Assembly (NCBI GenBank): GCA_022495995.1
Contig: JAFEMH010001246.1
Location: forward strand, 434,001 to 498,000
Length of the DNA stretch: 64,000 bases
DNA from: Adenophora triphylla var. japonica
Taxonomy: Eukaryota; Streptophyta; Magnoliopsida; Asterales; Campanulaceae
Direction: 5' to 3'
Positions 10,769 through 23,517 of the stretch are shown one piece after another. A program made the translations under genes and the position numbers. Below the pieces are notes generated by a model. That model had not been told where the DNA came from and made no database searches. It saw only the letters and a list, made by a program, of their open reading frames with translations. Position 1 is the stretch's first letter. Every line of letters starts with the position of its first letter.

Positions 10769-12297
10769 TGGAGGCCTCCCAACTCCCGGAACCTATAAGC
10801 TCGTGTCCCAGGATGGAGGGTCCCAAAATACCTTCTTAAAAAAAATTTCTTTATATTACTTGAAAAGTATAACAACTCTTTTTCAAATCAATTTCAAAAT
10901 AACCCCTCTACTCTAAAGTGATATAAAAACTTGTTTAATCAGTTATAACCTGTATAAGTTACAAGTACTACAACTGTAAATGCTTACACAAGCCAACTTT
11001 AAAACGAACCAATCCCAGGTTTAATTACAACACAACAAAACAGAAAACATGTTTGTAAAAGTTTTATATACAAAACTTTTCCCAAAAGAATAACCACCAC
11101 AACATTCCCAACTCCCCAAACCAATACATACCCTGACAACCCAAAAGATGTCCAAACTCCTTTCCGACCTCACCGGTCCAGTCCTCCTGTCTCAGCGGGA
11201 TCTAAAAATACTAAAGGAAGAAGGGGTGAGAATAAATCTCAGCAAGCTATTATGTATGAAACAATATGCCATATAATATGCAACAAATAAACAGGTTGCT
11301 CAATATCAATATGTAACACATAAACAAGTTGCTCAATATCACATTGGTAAAGCGGTAAACACATTCTGTTACCTTCTCTTTACCTTTTCCATCTGAATCA
11401 TCTGTAGTACAATGGTGGGAGTAATACTCCGCTCATTTGTGAACTGTTGGTGCATATTCACGTCTTATACGACCCCTTACAGAGATCCATATAAGATATC
11501 AGCTATCTTAGGAACTGACTGCACATATCGATAGAAGCTGTACCCCCAATTCGTGGCCACAGAAGGGGGAGCGGTTACAGGTATAAGGAAATCTAAGCAC
11601 CTTATGAAATATCTTCTCATAAGTGATAGTATTCCCTATACCCCCGAGGATCAGCTGATATAACCATATTCAAGCACATAACAGATACTTGAAACTATAT
11701 CCACCCCATGGGATATCAATACATAACATGGTACTTATTCCTCATGTTAAACTAATCACAATAGTGCAACATGTATTTAAACTCTATTGAATAACTACAA
11801 TCCAATGACATGGTATTAATATTCATGCTCAACAAATGAAACAGTGCAACACGTATTTAAACACTATGTGCACAACCAACCATGAATATGTAAACACATA
11901 TGGGCACAAGGTATATCACGTAAGCCCTACACATTCATTACATAATATATAATCCAGTAACATGGTATTAATACTCCTGCCCAAACCAATGAAGTAGTGC
12001 AACATCTATTTAATGCACTATATAAACCAATAACCTTATACATGTAACCACGTAGAGGTACAATGACATACAAGTAGCCCTACGCGTTCATAATATAACA
12101 TTAAACACCTTCTATAAAGGTTCCATATTCAAATACCAAGTTTTTATCAACTTTGGTTTAAGTTTCACAATTGCCTTCCAACCAATTTCAAGACAATATT
12201 TAAAGCCTTTCCCAATATCAATTTGGACCATTTAAAGTTCCATTGTATAGTATTAAAGTTGAACTAGAATCATAGTTGAAGAGTGTTCCATTATATA
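10769..12297 (-). repeat. Chromovirus 5' LTR, partial
   Basis: It matches 3536-5065 closely over its whole length. The U3 part, TATA region and palindromes (5066-6206 in the other LTR) are missing, so this copy has no visible promoter of its own. No coding sequence is present. Confidence 0.88.
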
Positions 12298-13490
12298 TTT
12301 GATGGATGTGGTTTTACCCATCCAAAAGATATAATTCCTAGCTTATTTGATGCTCGAAACCTTGAGAATTTAATGTATTTTATAGTGTTTTGAAATTACA
12401 GGGGTTGAAGCGCAATTATTGAGAAAATGGAGGATTTGAGCCTACTTTGGAAGTTTTGGGACCAAATTGCAATTTTGAAAAATGTGGGACTAAACTGAAA
12501 TTATGAAGTTCAAGGGCCAAAATGTAAATCTTGGAAATTCAGGAACTAAACTGGAAATATGGAAAATTTGGAGGAATTTGATTTAATAAAATTCATGGGC
12601 CAAAGTGAAAATATAAAGGTCAAGGACTAAAGTGTAAAAGAGAAAATTATAATGACTAAAATGTGACGGTGCAATTGCGAGATGAATCGAATATAAAATG
12701 GGACAAAAGGAAGGCAAAAAAAAAAAATGGGTTGTGGCCCCAAAATGCAATGCAAGTGGTCGGCCAAAAGGGAAGCTGCTAGGCCAAAGCTAGGCCATGG
12801 CTGGGCCAAAATGGGAAAGCATGGACGAGGAATCCAAGCTGGGCCAAGGAAGAGTTGGGCCAAGGCATTTGCTGGGCCAAGGAAAATGGGCGGTCGCTGA
12901 ATGGCAAATGGACGGCCGCTGGAAGTCATGGTTGGCCGAGAGAAGTTGGTGTACAATTGGGCGTTCGCTGAGGATGGATTGGGCGACCACCGACCAAGGA
13001 ATTGTGACGGAATTCAGTCCGTCACAAATAATAAAAACGTGATTTCAACAGAATCAGTGACAGACTTCGGGAGATTTTCTATTTTGATTAGGATTTTGAC
13101 CAAGAATTTGTTTCTAAAAAGGATTTTCGCCTCCCTCCTATAAAAAGAACCCTAGACTAGTTTTTGTATCATCTTTGGATCTTTTGATCTTTTAGTCTTT
13201 TGATCTTTGATTTTTTATCATTCTCTCTCTGTATTTTCTTCCCCTTTATCATAGTTTAGGTCTTTATTTTATTTTGAAGATTCAAGGTTAACTTATTTTA
13301 ATGGTCATTCAAGGCTAATTTATTTGATTCATGGATTGAAATTTGATCTTTATGCTAAGATTTTAATTCTTCCTATCTCTCTTTTGTTCTTGTTCTTCTC
13401 AACGATTTTAATTATTGTTCTTGAGATCAATTGTATTGATCTTGCGGAATATACTTTTGACCTCTTGAATTTATTTGGATACAAACCATT
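12298..13490 (+). mobile_element. Unknown LTR-like element fragment
   Basis: The sequence starts abruptly where the chromovirus LTR ends. It opens TGATGGATGTGG near 12300 followed by ACCCATCC, is rich in phrases like GGACTAAACTGAAAT and GGGCCAA, and has TATAAAAAG at 13139-13147 with a pyrimidine-rich stretch after it. Such features fit U3-R of an LTR retrotransposon on the plus strand. It is cut by a CACTA terminus at 13491, so neither primer-binding site nor second LTR is seen. Open frames here are not coding-like. Confidence 0.4.
13139..13147 (+). promoter_or_regulatory. Putative TATA box
   Basis: TATAAAAAG lies in the LTR-like fragment, 350 bases before the CACTA insertion. Confidence 0.4.
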
Positions 13491-13671
13491 CACTACAAAA
13501 AATAACCCCTTTTATGACGGTCAACGGACCGTAGCAAAAAACACAAAAACCGACACAAAAGGTTTTTGTGAACGTTTTGTGACGGTTTTGTGTCCGACTT
13601 AATTGCGCGGGTCACAAATACTTTGTGACGGGTGGTAAACCGTCATAATTGTTTTTTGTGACGGTCTTTGT

Positions 13672-13935
13672 TACGGTTCAGAAACAATGCAAAAGAAACT
13701 GTGTCATATGTTTAAAAGTTATATTACGCTTTTTTGCGACGGTTATGACCGTCACAATTGATATATTTATTACGGTTCAGAAACAATGCAAAAGAAACTG
13801 TGTCATATGTTTCAAAGTTATGTTACACTTTTTTGCGACGGATATAACCGTCACAATTGATATATTTATTACGGTTCAAAAACAATACAAAAGAAACAGT
13901 GTCATATGTTTAAAAGTGATATATATATAATAGTT
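13672..13935. repeat. 99-bp tandem repeat in CACTA2 end
   Basis: The phrase TACGGTTCA(G/A)AAACAAT starts at 13672, 13771 and 13870, so the period is 99. Each unit carries an inverted pair GCGACGG...CCGTCACAA. The open frame across it reflects the period divisible by three. Confidence 0.9.
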
Positions 13936-14256
13936 TCTAAAATGGTGATATATTTTTACTAAATTACAATTTCTAGAAAATATGTATATGAAAAAGAGAA
14001 CTTTTCCATTCCAAAATCAATAATACCACAATAATCCCAAAGTGCTTAATATCCAAAAGAAATAATCCCATAGTACTAAACATGTGCTAAATATATAACA
14101 TTGTCAAAAAGCCATTATAGCCATAGAGCCATGTGAAAAGATAAACTCTAAAGTCACTAGTGGTGGAACTGTTGAAGATGTATCATTTGCCAACAAGTAG
14201 AATCTTTCTGCCACGAATACTCCTATAAATAAAATATATAACACAAATGAGACATT
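13936..14256. other. Non-coding, flank of the PP2A fragment
   Basis: AT-rich sequence between the subterminal array and the PP2A exon. The last PP2A exon would be expected here on the minus strand but I cannot read it. It may be intron or foreign sequence. Confidence 0.35.
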
Positions 14257-14258
14257 CA

Positions 14259-14516
<258 letters not shown>

Positions 14517-14862
14517 TCAAACAGGAAATACTACATCCATTCCATAAAAATAGTGCTACTTTTTTTCCAAAATTGATTTGATAGAACATTGAGTAATAAT
14601 TTATGTTAGGTTATTTATCCTAATGAAAATCCAAAAAAAAAATGTTATTGATAGCACTATCAGTTTTCCATCATTTCCAATGGAGCCAAAGACTCACTAT
14701 TTTTTGGTTTGGAAATATGATGAATAAAGCAAAATGGATCACTAAACTGTTTGCGCTTCTTTGTTATGAAGCAACAGTCAGTCCATGCAATTTTCGATGG
14801 TGTATCACGAACAAGTTTTGGAAATTCATTTGGATAGTTAGTTCCCCCTAAATCTTTAGTCA

Positions 14863-15165
<303 letters not shown>

Positions 15166-15985
15166 CTAGGCTTTAGTTATGTTTAACTGAAAACCGTTAT
15201 GTATCATCTTTATCGTTTATGTTTATTATTTGATTATTATATAGTTTGCATATTTATTATAATAATCTCCGTCCCTAATTATTAAGAGAATAATTAGTAT
15301 AATTGTCAATGGATAATCATATGATGATTATATGCATAGAGATGCACATTGAAATTATGGGTACTTGTTAGAGAACAAGTGACTGGACTTGACCCGTATG
15401 AGATTTATGTCATGGTCAAATGTCATAATTAAATCTCATATGGTCACTTCATTTAGTCCCTAGACCTGAGATTATCATGACCTTACATATGATGAAAGTT
15501 ATGTTTGATTTTAGTCAAACGGTATCTTAACACGATATCTATAAAGGCTATCTTTGGCATGATCGGATTCATGATGGGAAGGATGATAAGTCAAGATGGA
15601 ATTTGTCCCTCGGAAGAGAGATGTTTTGCTTGGGCCCCTCGATGAGTGATAATGATGAAAGCGTGTGGCCACACCCCAATATGATTGGACTATCATTATA
15701 CTCAAGATCGAGAAAGCATTGAACAAATACAAGTTGACGTGGACCATGACTTGTGTTCAATATAACATCGTGAGACAAAGGGAGAAATGGAAGTGTACCA
15801 TTGGAAACGTGAACTCTTACGTTGTGTTATTTGGGTAGACATAATGGCTTGCTAGAGTCCGCTTATGTCTTATGAGGGTCGATATGATCGGACTCATTGC
15901 CAACATAATACAATCCTATTGGGTCACACACAAATAGAATGAATTGGTTGAACAAAAGGAAGAATGATTGAAAGTTCTGTAAACT

Positions 15986-16048
15986 GGCTAATTATGTCAC
16001 GCGACATAACTAGCCACTGGCTAGTTATGTCACGCGACATAACTAGCC
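15986..16048. repeat. Paired 30-nt hairpins in copia U3
   Basis: Each unit is a 13-bp stem GGCTAGTTATGTC / GACATAACTAGCC around ACGC: 15986-16015 (one mismatch) and 16019-16048 (perfect), three bases apart. They end 64 bases upstream of the TATA box. The same pair is in the 3' LTR. Confidence 0.9.
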
Positions 16049-16112
16049 ACCAGACGCGTTTTGACAGCCTGGTCTCCTAATTCGATTAGGAAACATATTC
16101 ATACTAAAGTAG

Positions 16113-16120
16113 TATAAATA
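16113..16120 (+). promoter_or_regulatory. TATA box of copia LTR
   Basis: TATAAATA follows the hairpin pair. Transcription would start about 30 bases downstream, placing U3 at 15151 to about 16145. Confidence 0.75.
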
Positions 16121-16545
16121 TGAGAGGTCTGTTAACCCTAATGGTCTGGCCGAAATTTTCAAGGGAAAATCATAACAAAATACTCTCAATATTCTTCCAT
16201 AAGTTTTAGGAATCTAGCAATTCCCAACCCGAGAATTGTTCTCGACATTCATATTTGTGTGGATTACCAAAAGAGGGTCTTAGTTTTGTTCAAACAAATC
16301 AAAGACCTAGAGTTCAAATCTGAAGATCCAAAGGAGTTGAAGATTCGAAGATTTGAAGATCAAAAGTTTGTGATTACGAATCACATAATTATCCGTTCGA
16401 TAGCTCAAGACCGGAAAGCAATTTAGGTTGGTAAATTCTATCTCATAGCAATTCAATTTAATCGTATAGAACGGATCTTAGGGCTTGGGTTTTGTGTTAA
16501 TTTTATGCTTAATTCCGCTGCGCATGGATCCATAAAACCCAACAG

Positions 16546-16557
16546 TGGTATCAGAGC
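16546..16557 (+). other. Primer-binding site of copia
   Basis: TGGTATCAGAGC begins two bases after the 5' LTR and is complementary to initiator Met tRNA. Confidence 0.92.
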
Positions 16558-16779
16558 CCCGTTCGTATGGTTAAGTTTGAATTAACATGCTAGAATGATT
16601 ATATAAATTGTTTATATGTTCGTTGCATGTTTTTGTATGCGGTAGAATTTTGATTGTTTATGTGAAACAATGTGAAAAACGTTTTCGAATTATGATGAAT
16701 TAAATCTGTAAAAGGGTTGTTTTATATGATTTAATTGCATGTAATCTGAATTGATTGAAATCTGGAAATCCTGCGAACT

Positions 16780-16861
16780 GGCTAGTTATGTCACGCGACA
16801 TAACTAGCCACATGTGGAAATCTGGTTATCTGGCTAGTTATGTCACGCGACATAATAAGCC
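16780..16861. repeat. Second hairpin pair, copia leader
   Basis: The same GGCTAGTTATGTC-ACGC-GACATAACTAGCC unit as in the LTR occurs at 16780-16809 and, degenerate on its right arm, at 16832-16861. Both are in the transcribed leader about 220 bases after the primer-binding site. Confidence 0.9.
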
Positions 16862-17702
16862 GGATCTGGGCAGAATCAGTTTGTTTAATTTTTCTGCTAT
16901 TCTGTGATTGTGTTTACAATCTGAGATGTTTTATGTCTTAATCTGGATGCTATAAATTTCTGAAAATAAAATTTATAGGGCTATGCTAGATTAATTCATT
17001 GTTTATGATGCATGCTTAATTAATTTAAATGTGTTTTTATTAATTGTTGCGATGCATGAATTATTTGTTCTTAAGTGTTAAGAATTTTATTAGATGTTTA
17101 GTTGAAACATTGAATTGTGATTTCCTAAAATGTTTAGTTGAAACATTGCATTATAGTTTCCTAATATGTTTAGATTTAGACATTGTAAATTTTGGATTTT
17201 ATGATTGTTTATGGAAACAAGTCATAATTACGCGAAATTTAAAAGGAAACTGATTGTTTATAAAAGGTAATGATTATGTTGCCAAATCAGAGCTGATTTC
17301 TAATTGTGCATGACTAGGAGAGTTCTGTCTAAGGAAGAGTTGGTACTTAAGTAGTCCTTGTGGCTCACCTATCTTCCTGGGAACTTACCTAGTGCATGAT
17401 TGTGACTATCTTTGCTGATATGCTTATAATCTACCTTAAAGAACCTTCATTTAACTTTTAAGTTCTTTATGCCAATCCATGATTAAAACACTTGAGACCA
17501 CTCGGATAGTTTTGGGTCGGCTTGCCATAGCAAGGTGCTTTGATTCTATTCCGTTTGCGAGCAAGATGAGGAAATGGTGGTTCCTATACGTTTAAAGTGG
17601 ATGAACTTAATTGGGTTATCAAAATGGTTTTGGACCCAAGGCAGAAGATGAGATTAAAATATGCTTAGACATATGATGTCTTAAATAAATCTCATAAAAG
17701 AT

Positions 17703-17910
17703 CCTAAGAGTCATATATGATATGATTGATGTTTTCTACCTAATTAGTTTGATCTTGAGCGGTGCGCCATAGCGTACTTGAGATTAAATTAAAGTTGGAT
17801 CTTAGTCCTAAGAGTCATATACGATATGATTGATGTTTTCTACCTAATTAGTTTAATCTTGAGCGGTGCGCCATAGCGTACTTGAGATTAAATTAAAGTT
17901 GGATCTTAGC
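17703..17910. repeat. 104-bp tandem duplication in copia leader
   Basis: Two copies starting CCTAAGAGTCATATA at 17703 and 17807 differ by only a few bases. The likely cause is slippage. Confidence 0.9.
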
Positions 17911-18049
17911 CCATTAAATGCATATTATGCTTATTAGCATTGGAAGGTGTATGATTTAGTGGGAGTATTTGTAAAATACATTATTTGCTCTTAAATGATA
18001 AATGTGTTGATATTGATATGTGTTCATATAATTTGTATATTTTGTTGTA

Positions 18050-18640
18050 GAAGTATCATTACATAATGATAATTGCGATTCGTCCTTATGAAGGACAAAG
18101 TTCGAAAGGAAAAATACATAATGTGTACGTTCTTGACGAATCCGTTCCTACTGAACCCATTGCAAATGTTGCAAAGGGCAAATAAGGAAGCAACATTAGA
18201 AACATATTGATGATTCTGACAATATTGCTTGCCTTGTACTTGCCACTATGTTTAAAGGCTCTTATGAAGAACCTTGAGCACATGATAACTATTATTTTGT
18301 TCTAGCATAACGCAAAAGGGGAAATGTTCCAAGTGCATGCTAGGCAAAAGATATATGTTGTGGTGAAAGCTCTTAATTCATATGATGAAAGAAGGAGCAA
18401 TCCGCAAATTGTGTTGATGGTTGACACAATAAAAGGGTTCATAAAGGAAGGAAAGGAAGGTATAGCAAAAGTTGCTAAACCTAGGACAAATGTTGTCAAA
18501 GCCGAAGAGGCTAAACCCAAAGTGTCTCAAAAGGATGCATTTTGCTATCATTGCAATAAGATTGTCATTGGAAGCAAAGTTACAAGGCTTATTAGGAAGG
18601 CCTAAAAGGTGAAGAAGGGCAATATGATTGCTACTACTTC
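18050..18640 (+). pseudogene. Copia Gag remnant
   Basis: The readable part (18324-18605) has MFQVHARQKIYVVVKAL in the capsid region, a Lys-rich linker and a damaged zinc knuckle, CYHCNK followed by SKVTRLIRK where GHWKRNC would be expected. The first two Cys remain; His and third Cys are lost. Stops and frame changes occur on both sides. Without an intact knuckle it could not package RNA. Confidence 0.75.
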
Positions 18641-19090
18641 AAGTATCTATATGATAGATATTTTCCTTTCGACTTCTTGTTCTTGGGTATATGATATAGG
18701 ATTGGATCCCATATTTGTTTAAATGTGCAAGGAACAAAGAATAGAAAGCTACTCAAATAAGGTAAATTAAACCTAAGCATGGGAATGGAGCAAGAGTTGC
18801 AACATTAGCCATAAGGGACTTATGAAGTCACTTTGCCTTGTGAAGTAGTACTTGTTTTGAATAAGTATGACTACGTTCCGAATTTGAGTAGGAGTATTAT
18901 TTCCGTTTCTTAAATGGATGATGAAGAATATAATTTTCTTATTTTCAATAAGAAGTTTTATATTCATTTAATGATATGCCTTATTGTAATGCATATGTCA
19001 TTGAATGGTCTTCATATCCTTGAAGATGAGAAACAAAATAATGTTGAAGATATCTATAATATAAATGGAAATCTAAACCGAACAATATGA
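18641..19090 (+). pseudogene. Copia protease remnant
   Basis: Shortly after the gag remnant the frame reads CSWVYDIGLDPIFV (near 18685-18725), which aligns with the copia protease active site, normally DTG or DSG; here it is DIG, followed by stops. The rest to 19090 has the spacing of a protease C-terminus but is broken by frame changes. Confidence 0.6.
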
Positions 19091-19094
19091 ACAA

Positions 19095-20060
19095 CGCTTT
19101 CATATGGCATTGCCGGCTTGGTCAAATAAATAAGAAACATATATCTAAACTCCATTAACATGGACTTTTAGACTCATATGACCATGAATCATTTGAGGAA
19201 TGTGGATCTTATTTATTGGGATTATCGACCAAACCACCCTACACTAAAGTAGTGGGAGGGCTAGTGACTTATTGGTCATTATACATGAGATGTATATGGA
19301 CTATTAAGCAGCATTGCTAGGGGAGGATTTCGGTATTTCATCACATTTACCAATGACTTATCTAGATATGACTATGTCCATCTGATGAAGTCCAAAGGTG
19401 AATCGTTTGAGATGTTTCGAACATTTCAAGATGAAGTGCAAAACAACTTGGTAAAACTATTAAGTACTTCGATTAGATCGAGGTGGTGAATATTTGAGCC
19501 AAGAGTTTGACAATCATCTCAAAACTATGAAATCGTTTCAAAGTTGACTCCACCCGAAACATCACATTGCATGGTGTGTCTATAGGAGGAATTGAACCTT
19601 GTAGGACATAGTTCATTCGATGATGTGTCAAGTTGACTTTCCTAATTCCTTTTGAGGATATGCATTAGAAATGATGCGATTAGACTGAATCGAGTCCCTA
19701 CTAAATCGGTTCCTATGGCCCCACATGAGATGTGGCATGGAAAAAAATTTAGTTTGTCTTTCATGAAGATTTGGGGTTGCGAATCTTATGTAAAGAGACT
19801 TGTCTCTTATAAGTTAGCACCAAATTTGACAAAGTTATTTTCGGAAATTAATCTTATAACCACAAAGAGAACAAAATGTTTGTTGCTCTACACGATTTGT
19901 TTCTTGAGAAATAGTTTCTCAATAAAGAATCTAGTGGGAGTAAAATTAATCTTGAAAGAAGTTCAAGAACCCGAAAATAATATGGAACCAAGAGTAGAGA
20001 CGGAACCAAGTTCACAAAGGAGTTGTGGAACCGGTTCAAGATGCACAAGTCCATCGTAGA
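19095..20060 (+). pseudogene. Copia integrase remnant
   Basis: The zinc-binding region begins FIWHCRLGQINKKHI-like near 19110 and ends CGSYL. The catalytic core shows FRYFITFTNDLSRYDYVHLM (near 19335-19390), where the first catalytic Asp lies in TDD of active copies. A later part, RNDAIRLNRVPTKSV and PHEMWHGKK (19660-19745), is the usual copia integrase end. Several stops and frame changes separate these pieces, and the second Asp and the Glu are not clear. Confidence 0.75.
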
Positions 20061-20120
20061 CTTGATAGGTTACAATCCGAACCCAAGAAATATTGATTTC
20101 TCGTTTCGGAAAGTAATAAA

Positions 20121-21165
20121 GTGGAAGTCATTGAGAATGACAATCCTACTTCCTATCTTGAAGCGATGTCCGCTCCTAATTTGGATAAATGGTTAGGAAC
20201 CATGGAATCCGAATTACAATCCATGTTTGACAATCAAGTTTGGAACTTGATTGGGCTACCTGAAGGTGTAAAAACTAATGGGATGCAAGAAGGTCTTCAA
20301 GACCGACATGGATGGGAAGGTGTGTACTTTCATGACTAAGGATTGTAACAAAGGGATTTAGGCAAATTCATAGTATTGACTATGTTGAAACCTTTTTCGC
20401 CAGTTACAATGTCGAAGTCTGTTAGATTTTCAATTGCCATTATCACATATTGTGACTATGTGATATGACAAATGGATGTCAAACGACTTTCTTTAAATGG
20501 AAAGATTATTAAGGATGTGTATAGTACACAACCCGAATAGTTTGACGATCCAAGAAACTCTAATAGAGTATGCATGTTGCAAAGATCCATGAGATGGGTT
20601 GAAGCAAGCTTAAAGGAATTGGAATCTTCGTTTTGATGAATTGGTCAAAGAGTTTGACTTTATCAAGTACGAAGATGAACCTTGTGTATGCATGAAATTC
20701 AGTGGGAGCATGGTATTATTTCTATTGTTTTATTACAATGATATCTTACTCATTGGAAAAACAAGTTCCGACACTTAAGACTGTTAAGTCTTGGTCAAGG
20801 AAAGGTTTCTCAATGAAAGATATGGGTGAAGCCGCTTACATCCTTGGCATCAAGATCTATAAAGATGGATCTAGAAGGATAAATTGGTTTGAGTCAAAGT
20901 GTTCACATTGACAAGATTCTTAGAAGAGTCTAAGAAGAGTAGCTTGTCAATGGGTCATGGTATTTCTCTTAGCAATATTCATTGTCTTATGACAACTGAT
21001 GAGCAAAAGGGAATGAATGAAGTTCTATATGCTGCGGCACTTGGATCTGTCATATATGCCATGATTTGTACTAGACCCGGCATCTCATATGCTCTAAGCA
21101 TGATGAGTCGATACCAATCTGATCTTGTGATGAGAACCATTGGATGGCAGTTAAGATGATCCTTA
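20121..21165 (+). pseudogene. Copia reverse transcriptase remnant
   Basis: N-terminal part: SYLEAMSAPNLDKWLGTMES and MFDNQVWNLI (20121-20260). Palm: a run reading LFYYNDILLIG near 20727-20760, where YVDD is expected, so Val is lost and the active site is changed. Thumb: FSMKDMGEAAYILGIKIYKD (20810-20870). The connection reads YAMICTRPGISYALSMMSRY (21050-21110). Frames change at least four times. It could not make a functional enzyme. Confidence 0.85.
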
Positions 21166-21720
21166 AATACTTAAGAAGAACTAAGGATACATTCTTGGGA
21201 TTTGAAAGATTGGAAGTTAATCTTGTTGTAAGGGTTACATAGGTGCTAGCTTCCAAACTAACAAAGTTATTTTAAAATCGCAATTATGATTTGTGTTTAT
21301 GCTTATTAGAGGTGCAATTTTGATTGGAAGAGTTCCAAGCAGAAATTGTAGCCGATTCTACTACTAAGGCCATATTTTAGCAACATATGATGTAGCTGAA
21401 AGAGGCAGTTTGGATCAAAAGTTCATTTAGTGTTTTGGAAACACTTCAAGTGTTTTTCCAAGTATCACTAATCCGTGGAACTTTGTTGTGATAATTATGG
21501 TGTCATTTGTGCAAACAATGGAACCAAAATCACAACGGTGATCCAAACACTCACTTAGACGTTCTTCGAGGAATTCATAAAGAATGAGAAGACGTTAAGA
21601 TATACAAAATATCAACCGATGATGACATAAGGGATTCACTTACAAAGACCCTCGCATAGGCAGAAGCATGGTGGGCATGTTAGATCCATGAGTATTCGAT
21701 ACATAAATGGAGCCTAGTGC
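21166..21720 (+). pseudogene. Copia RNase H remnant
   Basis: Fragments match the end of copia RT and RNase H: LKYLRRTKDTFLGFE-like (21160-21205), ADSTTKAIF-like for ADSTTEAEY (21350-21375), and a terminal DDDIRDSLTKTLA-like stretch near 21620-21655, typical of the copia C-terminus. The frame is broken throughout. Confidence 0.65.
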
Positions 21721-21730
21721 AAGTGGGAGA
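21721..21730 (+). other. Polypurine tract of copia
   Basis: AAGTGGGAGA lies one base before the 3' LTR, the standard copia arrangement. Confidence 0.9.
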
Positions 21731-21731
21731 C

Positions 21732-23122
21732 TGTTGGTGTAATGCCCTAGGCTTTAGTTATGTTTAACTGAAAACCGTTATGTATCATCTTTATCGTTTA
21801 TGTTTATTATTTGATTATTATATAGTTTGCATATTTATTATAATAATCTCTGTCCCTAATTATTAAGAGAATAATTAGTATAATTGTCAATGGATAATCA
21901 TATGATGATTATATGCATAGAGATGCACATTGAAATTATGGGTACTTGTTAGAGAACAAGTGACTCGGACTTGACCCGTATGAGATTTATGTCATGGTCA
22001 AATGTCATAATTAAATCTCATATGATCACTTCATTTAGTCCCTAGACCTGAGATTATCATGACCTTACATATGATGAAAGTTATGTTTGATTTTAGTCAA
22101 ACGGTATCTTAACACGATATCTATAAAGGCTATCTTTGGCATGATCGGATTCATGATGGGAAGGATGATAAGTCAAGATGGAATTTGTCCCTCGGAAGAG
22201 AGATGTTTTGCTTGGGCCCTCGATGAGTGATAATGATGAAAGCGTGTGGCCACACCCCAATATGATTGGACTATCATTATACTCAAGATCGAGAAAGCAT
22301 TGAACAAATACAAGTTGACGTGGACCATGACTTGTGTTCAATATAACATCGTGAGACAAAGGGAGAAATGGAAGTGTACCATTGGAAACGTGAACTCTTA
22401 CGTTGTGTTATTTGGGTAGACATAATGTCTTGCTAGAGTCCGCTTATGTCTTATGAGGGTCGATATGATCGGACTCATTGCCAACATAATACAATCCTAT
22501 TGGGTCACACACAAATAGAATGAATTGGTTGAACAAAAGGAAGAATGATTGAAAGTTCAGAATCGCTAATTATGTCACGCGACATAACTAGCCACTGGCT
22601 AGTTATGTCACGCGACATAACTAGCCACCAGACGCGTTTTGACAGCCTGGTCTCCTAATTCGATTAGGAAACATATTCATACTAAAGTAGTATAAATATG
22701 AGAGGTCTGTTAACCCTAACGGTCTGGCCGAAATTTTCAAGGGAAAATCATAACAAAATACTCTCAATATTATTCCATAAGTTTTAGGAATCTAGCAATT
22801 CCCAACCCGAGAATTGTTCTCGACATTCATATTTGTGTGGATTACCAAAAGAGGGTCTTAGTTTTGTTCAAACAAATCAAAGACCTAGAGTTCAAATCTG
22901 AAGATCCAAAGGAGTTGAAGATTCGAAGATTTGAAGATCAAAAGTTTGTGATTACGAATCACATAATTATCCGTTCGATAGCTCAAGACCGGAAAGCAAT
23001 TTAGGTTGGTAAATTCTATGTCATAGCAATTCAATTTAATCGTATAGAACGGATCTTAGGGCTTGGGTTTTGTGTTAATTTTATGCTTAATTCCGCTGCG
23101 CATGGATCCATAAAACCCAACA
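21732..23122 (+). repeat. Copia 3' LTR
   Basis: It is nearly identical to 15151-16544; differences include small indels near the first hairpin and single substitutions. It repeats the hairpin pair (22564-22626) and the TATA box. Its CA end abuts the GGTCC duplication. Confidence 0.96.
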
Positions 23123-23326
23123 GGTCCTTCATGTGGAACCTACTGTAGACACCCCATTCTGAACACATCAGAACATACTTATACCACTCTAAGTCTCGCT
23201 TTGAGTCAAAAGGTAGAAATCCACCATTTCGTCATGTTTCGTTAAGTTTTGACTAACCACCGTTAGTTTGGGACTAAACTGCATACGAGATAACGAGGAA
23301 AGGACAAAACTGTCCACAGGAGCAAT

Positions 23327-23359
23327 ATCTCGCCGCGAGATGGCGTGTCTCGCGCGAGA
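23327..23359. repeat. Paired CG palindromes, Tat A U3
   Basis: ATCTCGC-C-GCGAGAT (23327-23341) and TCTCGCGCGAGA (23348-23359) are both perfect, six bases apart, about 150 bases upstream of the TATA box. Confidence 0.9.
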
Positions 23360-23509
23360 TATCCCCCCTCTGCAGATTGCAGACGACGCTCCTCATCGAT
23401 TTCAACCTCTTTTCGGGATAAAACTTTATCTCTCCAGCCAACCAATAGAATTTGGAGTCTGGAACCATCTTGAAGTGTTTGATCTCATCTTCAACACTTC
23501 CCCAACCCC

Positions 23510-23517
23510 TATAAATA
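23510..23517 (+). promoter_or_regulatory. TATA box of Tat A LTR
   Basis: TATAAATA in a CCCC-rich setting, the only strong TATA in the LTR. Confidence 0.75.

Larger units (their letters stand above)
3536..12297 (-). mobile_element. Ty3/gypsy chromovirus, Tekay/Del-like, 5' LTR truncated
   Basis: The element lies on the minus strand. Order in its own direction: partial 5' LTR (12297-10769), primer-binding site, gag, protease, RT, RNase H, integrase, chromodomain, polypurine tract, 3' LTR (6206-3536). The left LTR starts with TG at 3536, next to candidate duplication AATTG (3531-3535). The shared LTR sequence (3536-5065 against 10769-12297) differs by a few percent by eye. The right copy stops matching at 12297, where another element begins, so the rest of the 5' LTR is either deleted or displaced beyond the window. 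Confidence 0.9.
16558..18050 (+). other. Copia leader, non-coding
   Basis: About 1.5 kb between primer-binding site and gag remains without an open frame. It holds two more hairpins (16780-16809 perfect, 16832-16861 with mismatches) and a tandem duplication at 17703-17910. A shorter repeat of TGTTTAGTTGAAACATTG lies around 17093-17190. Confidence 0.75.

Noticed and set aside
12627..13143. Several overlapping frames on both strands
   Set aside because: GGCCAA-rich repeats of an LTR-like sequence; no family match and all are short.
13649..13930. Repeat protein of 33-residue units
   Set aside because: The 99-bp CACTA subterminal tandem repeat keeps any frame; it is not a gene.
15511..15778. 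Minus-strand ORF found in both copia LTRs (also 22093-22359)
   Set aside because: Present only because the LTR is duplicated; the two copies differ by a frameshift and have no known domain.
16546..16557. tRNA fragment
   Set aside because: It is the retroelement primer-binding site; no cloverleaf surrounds it.
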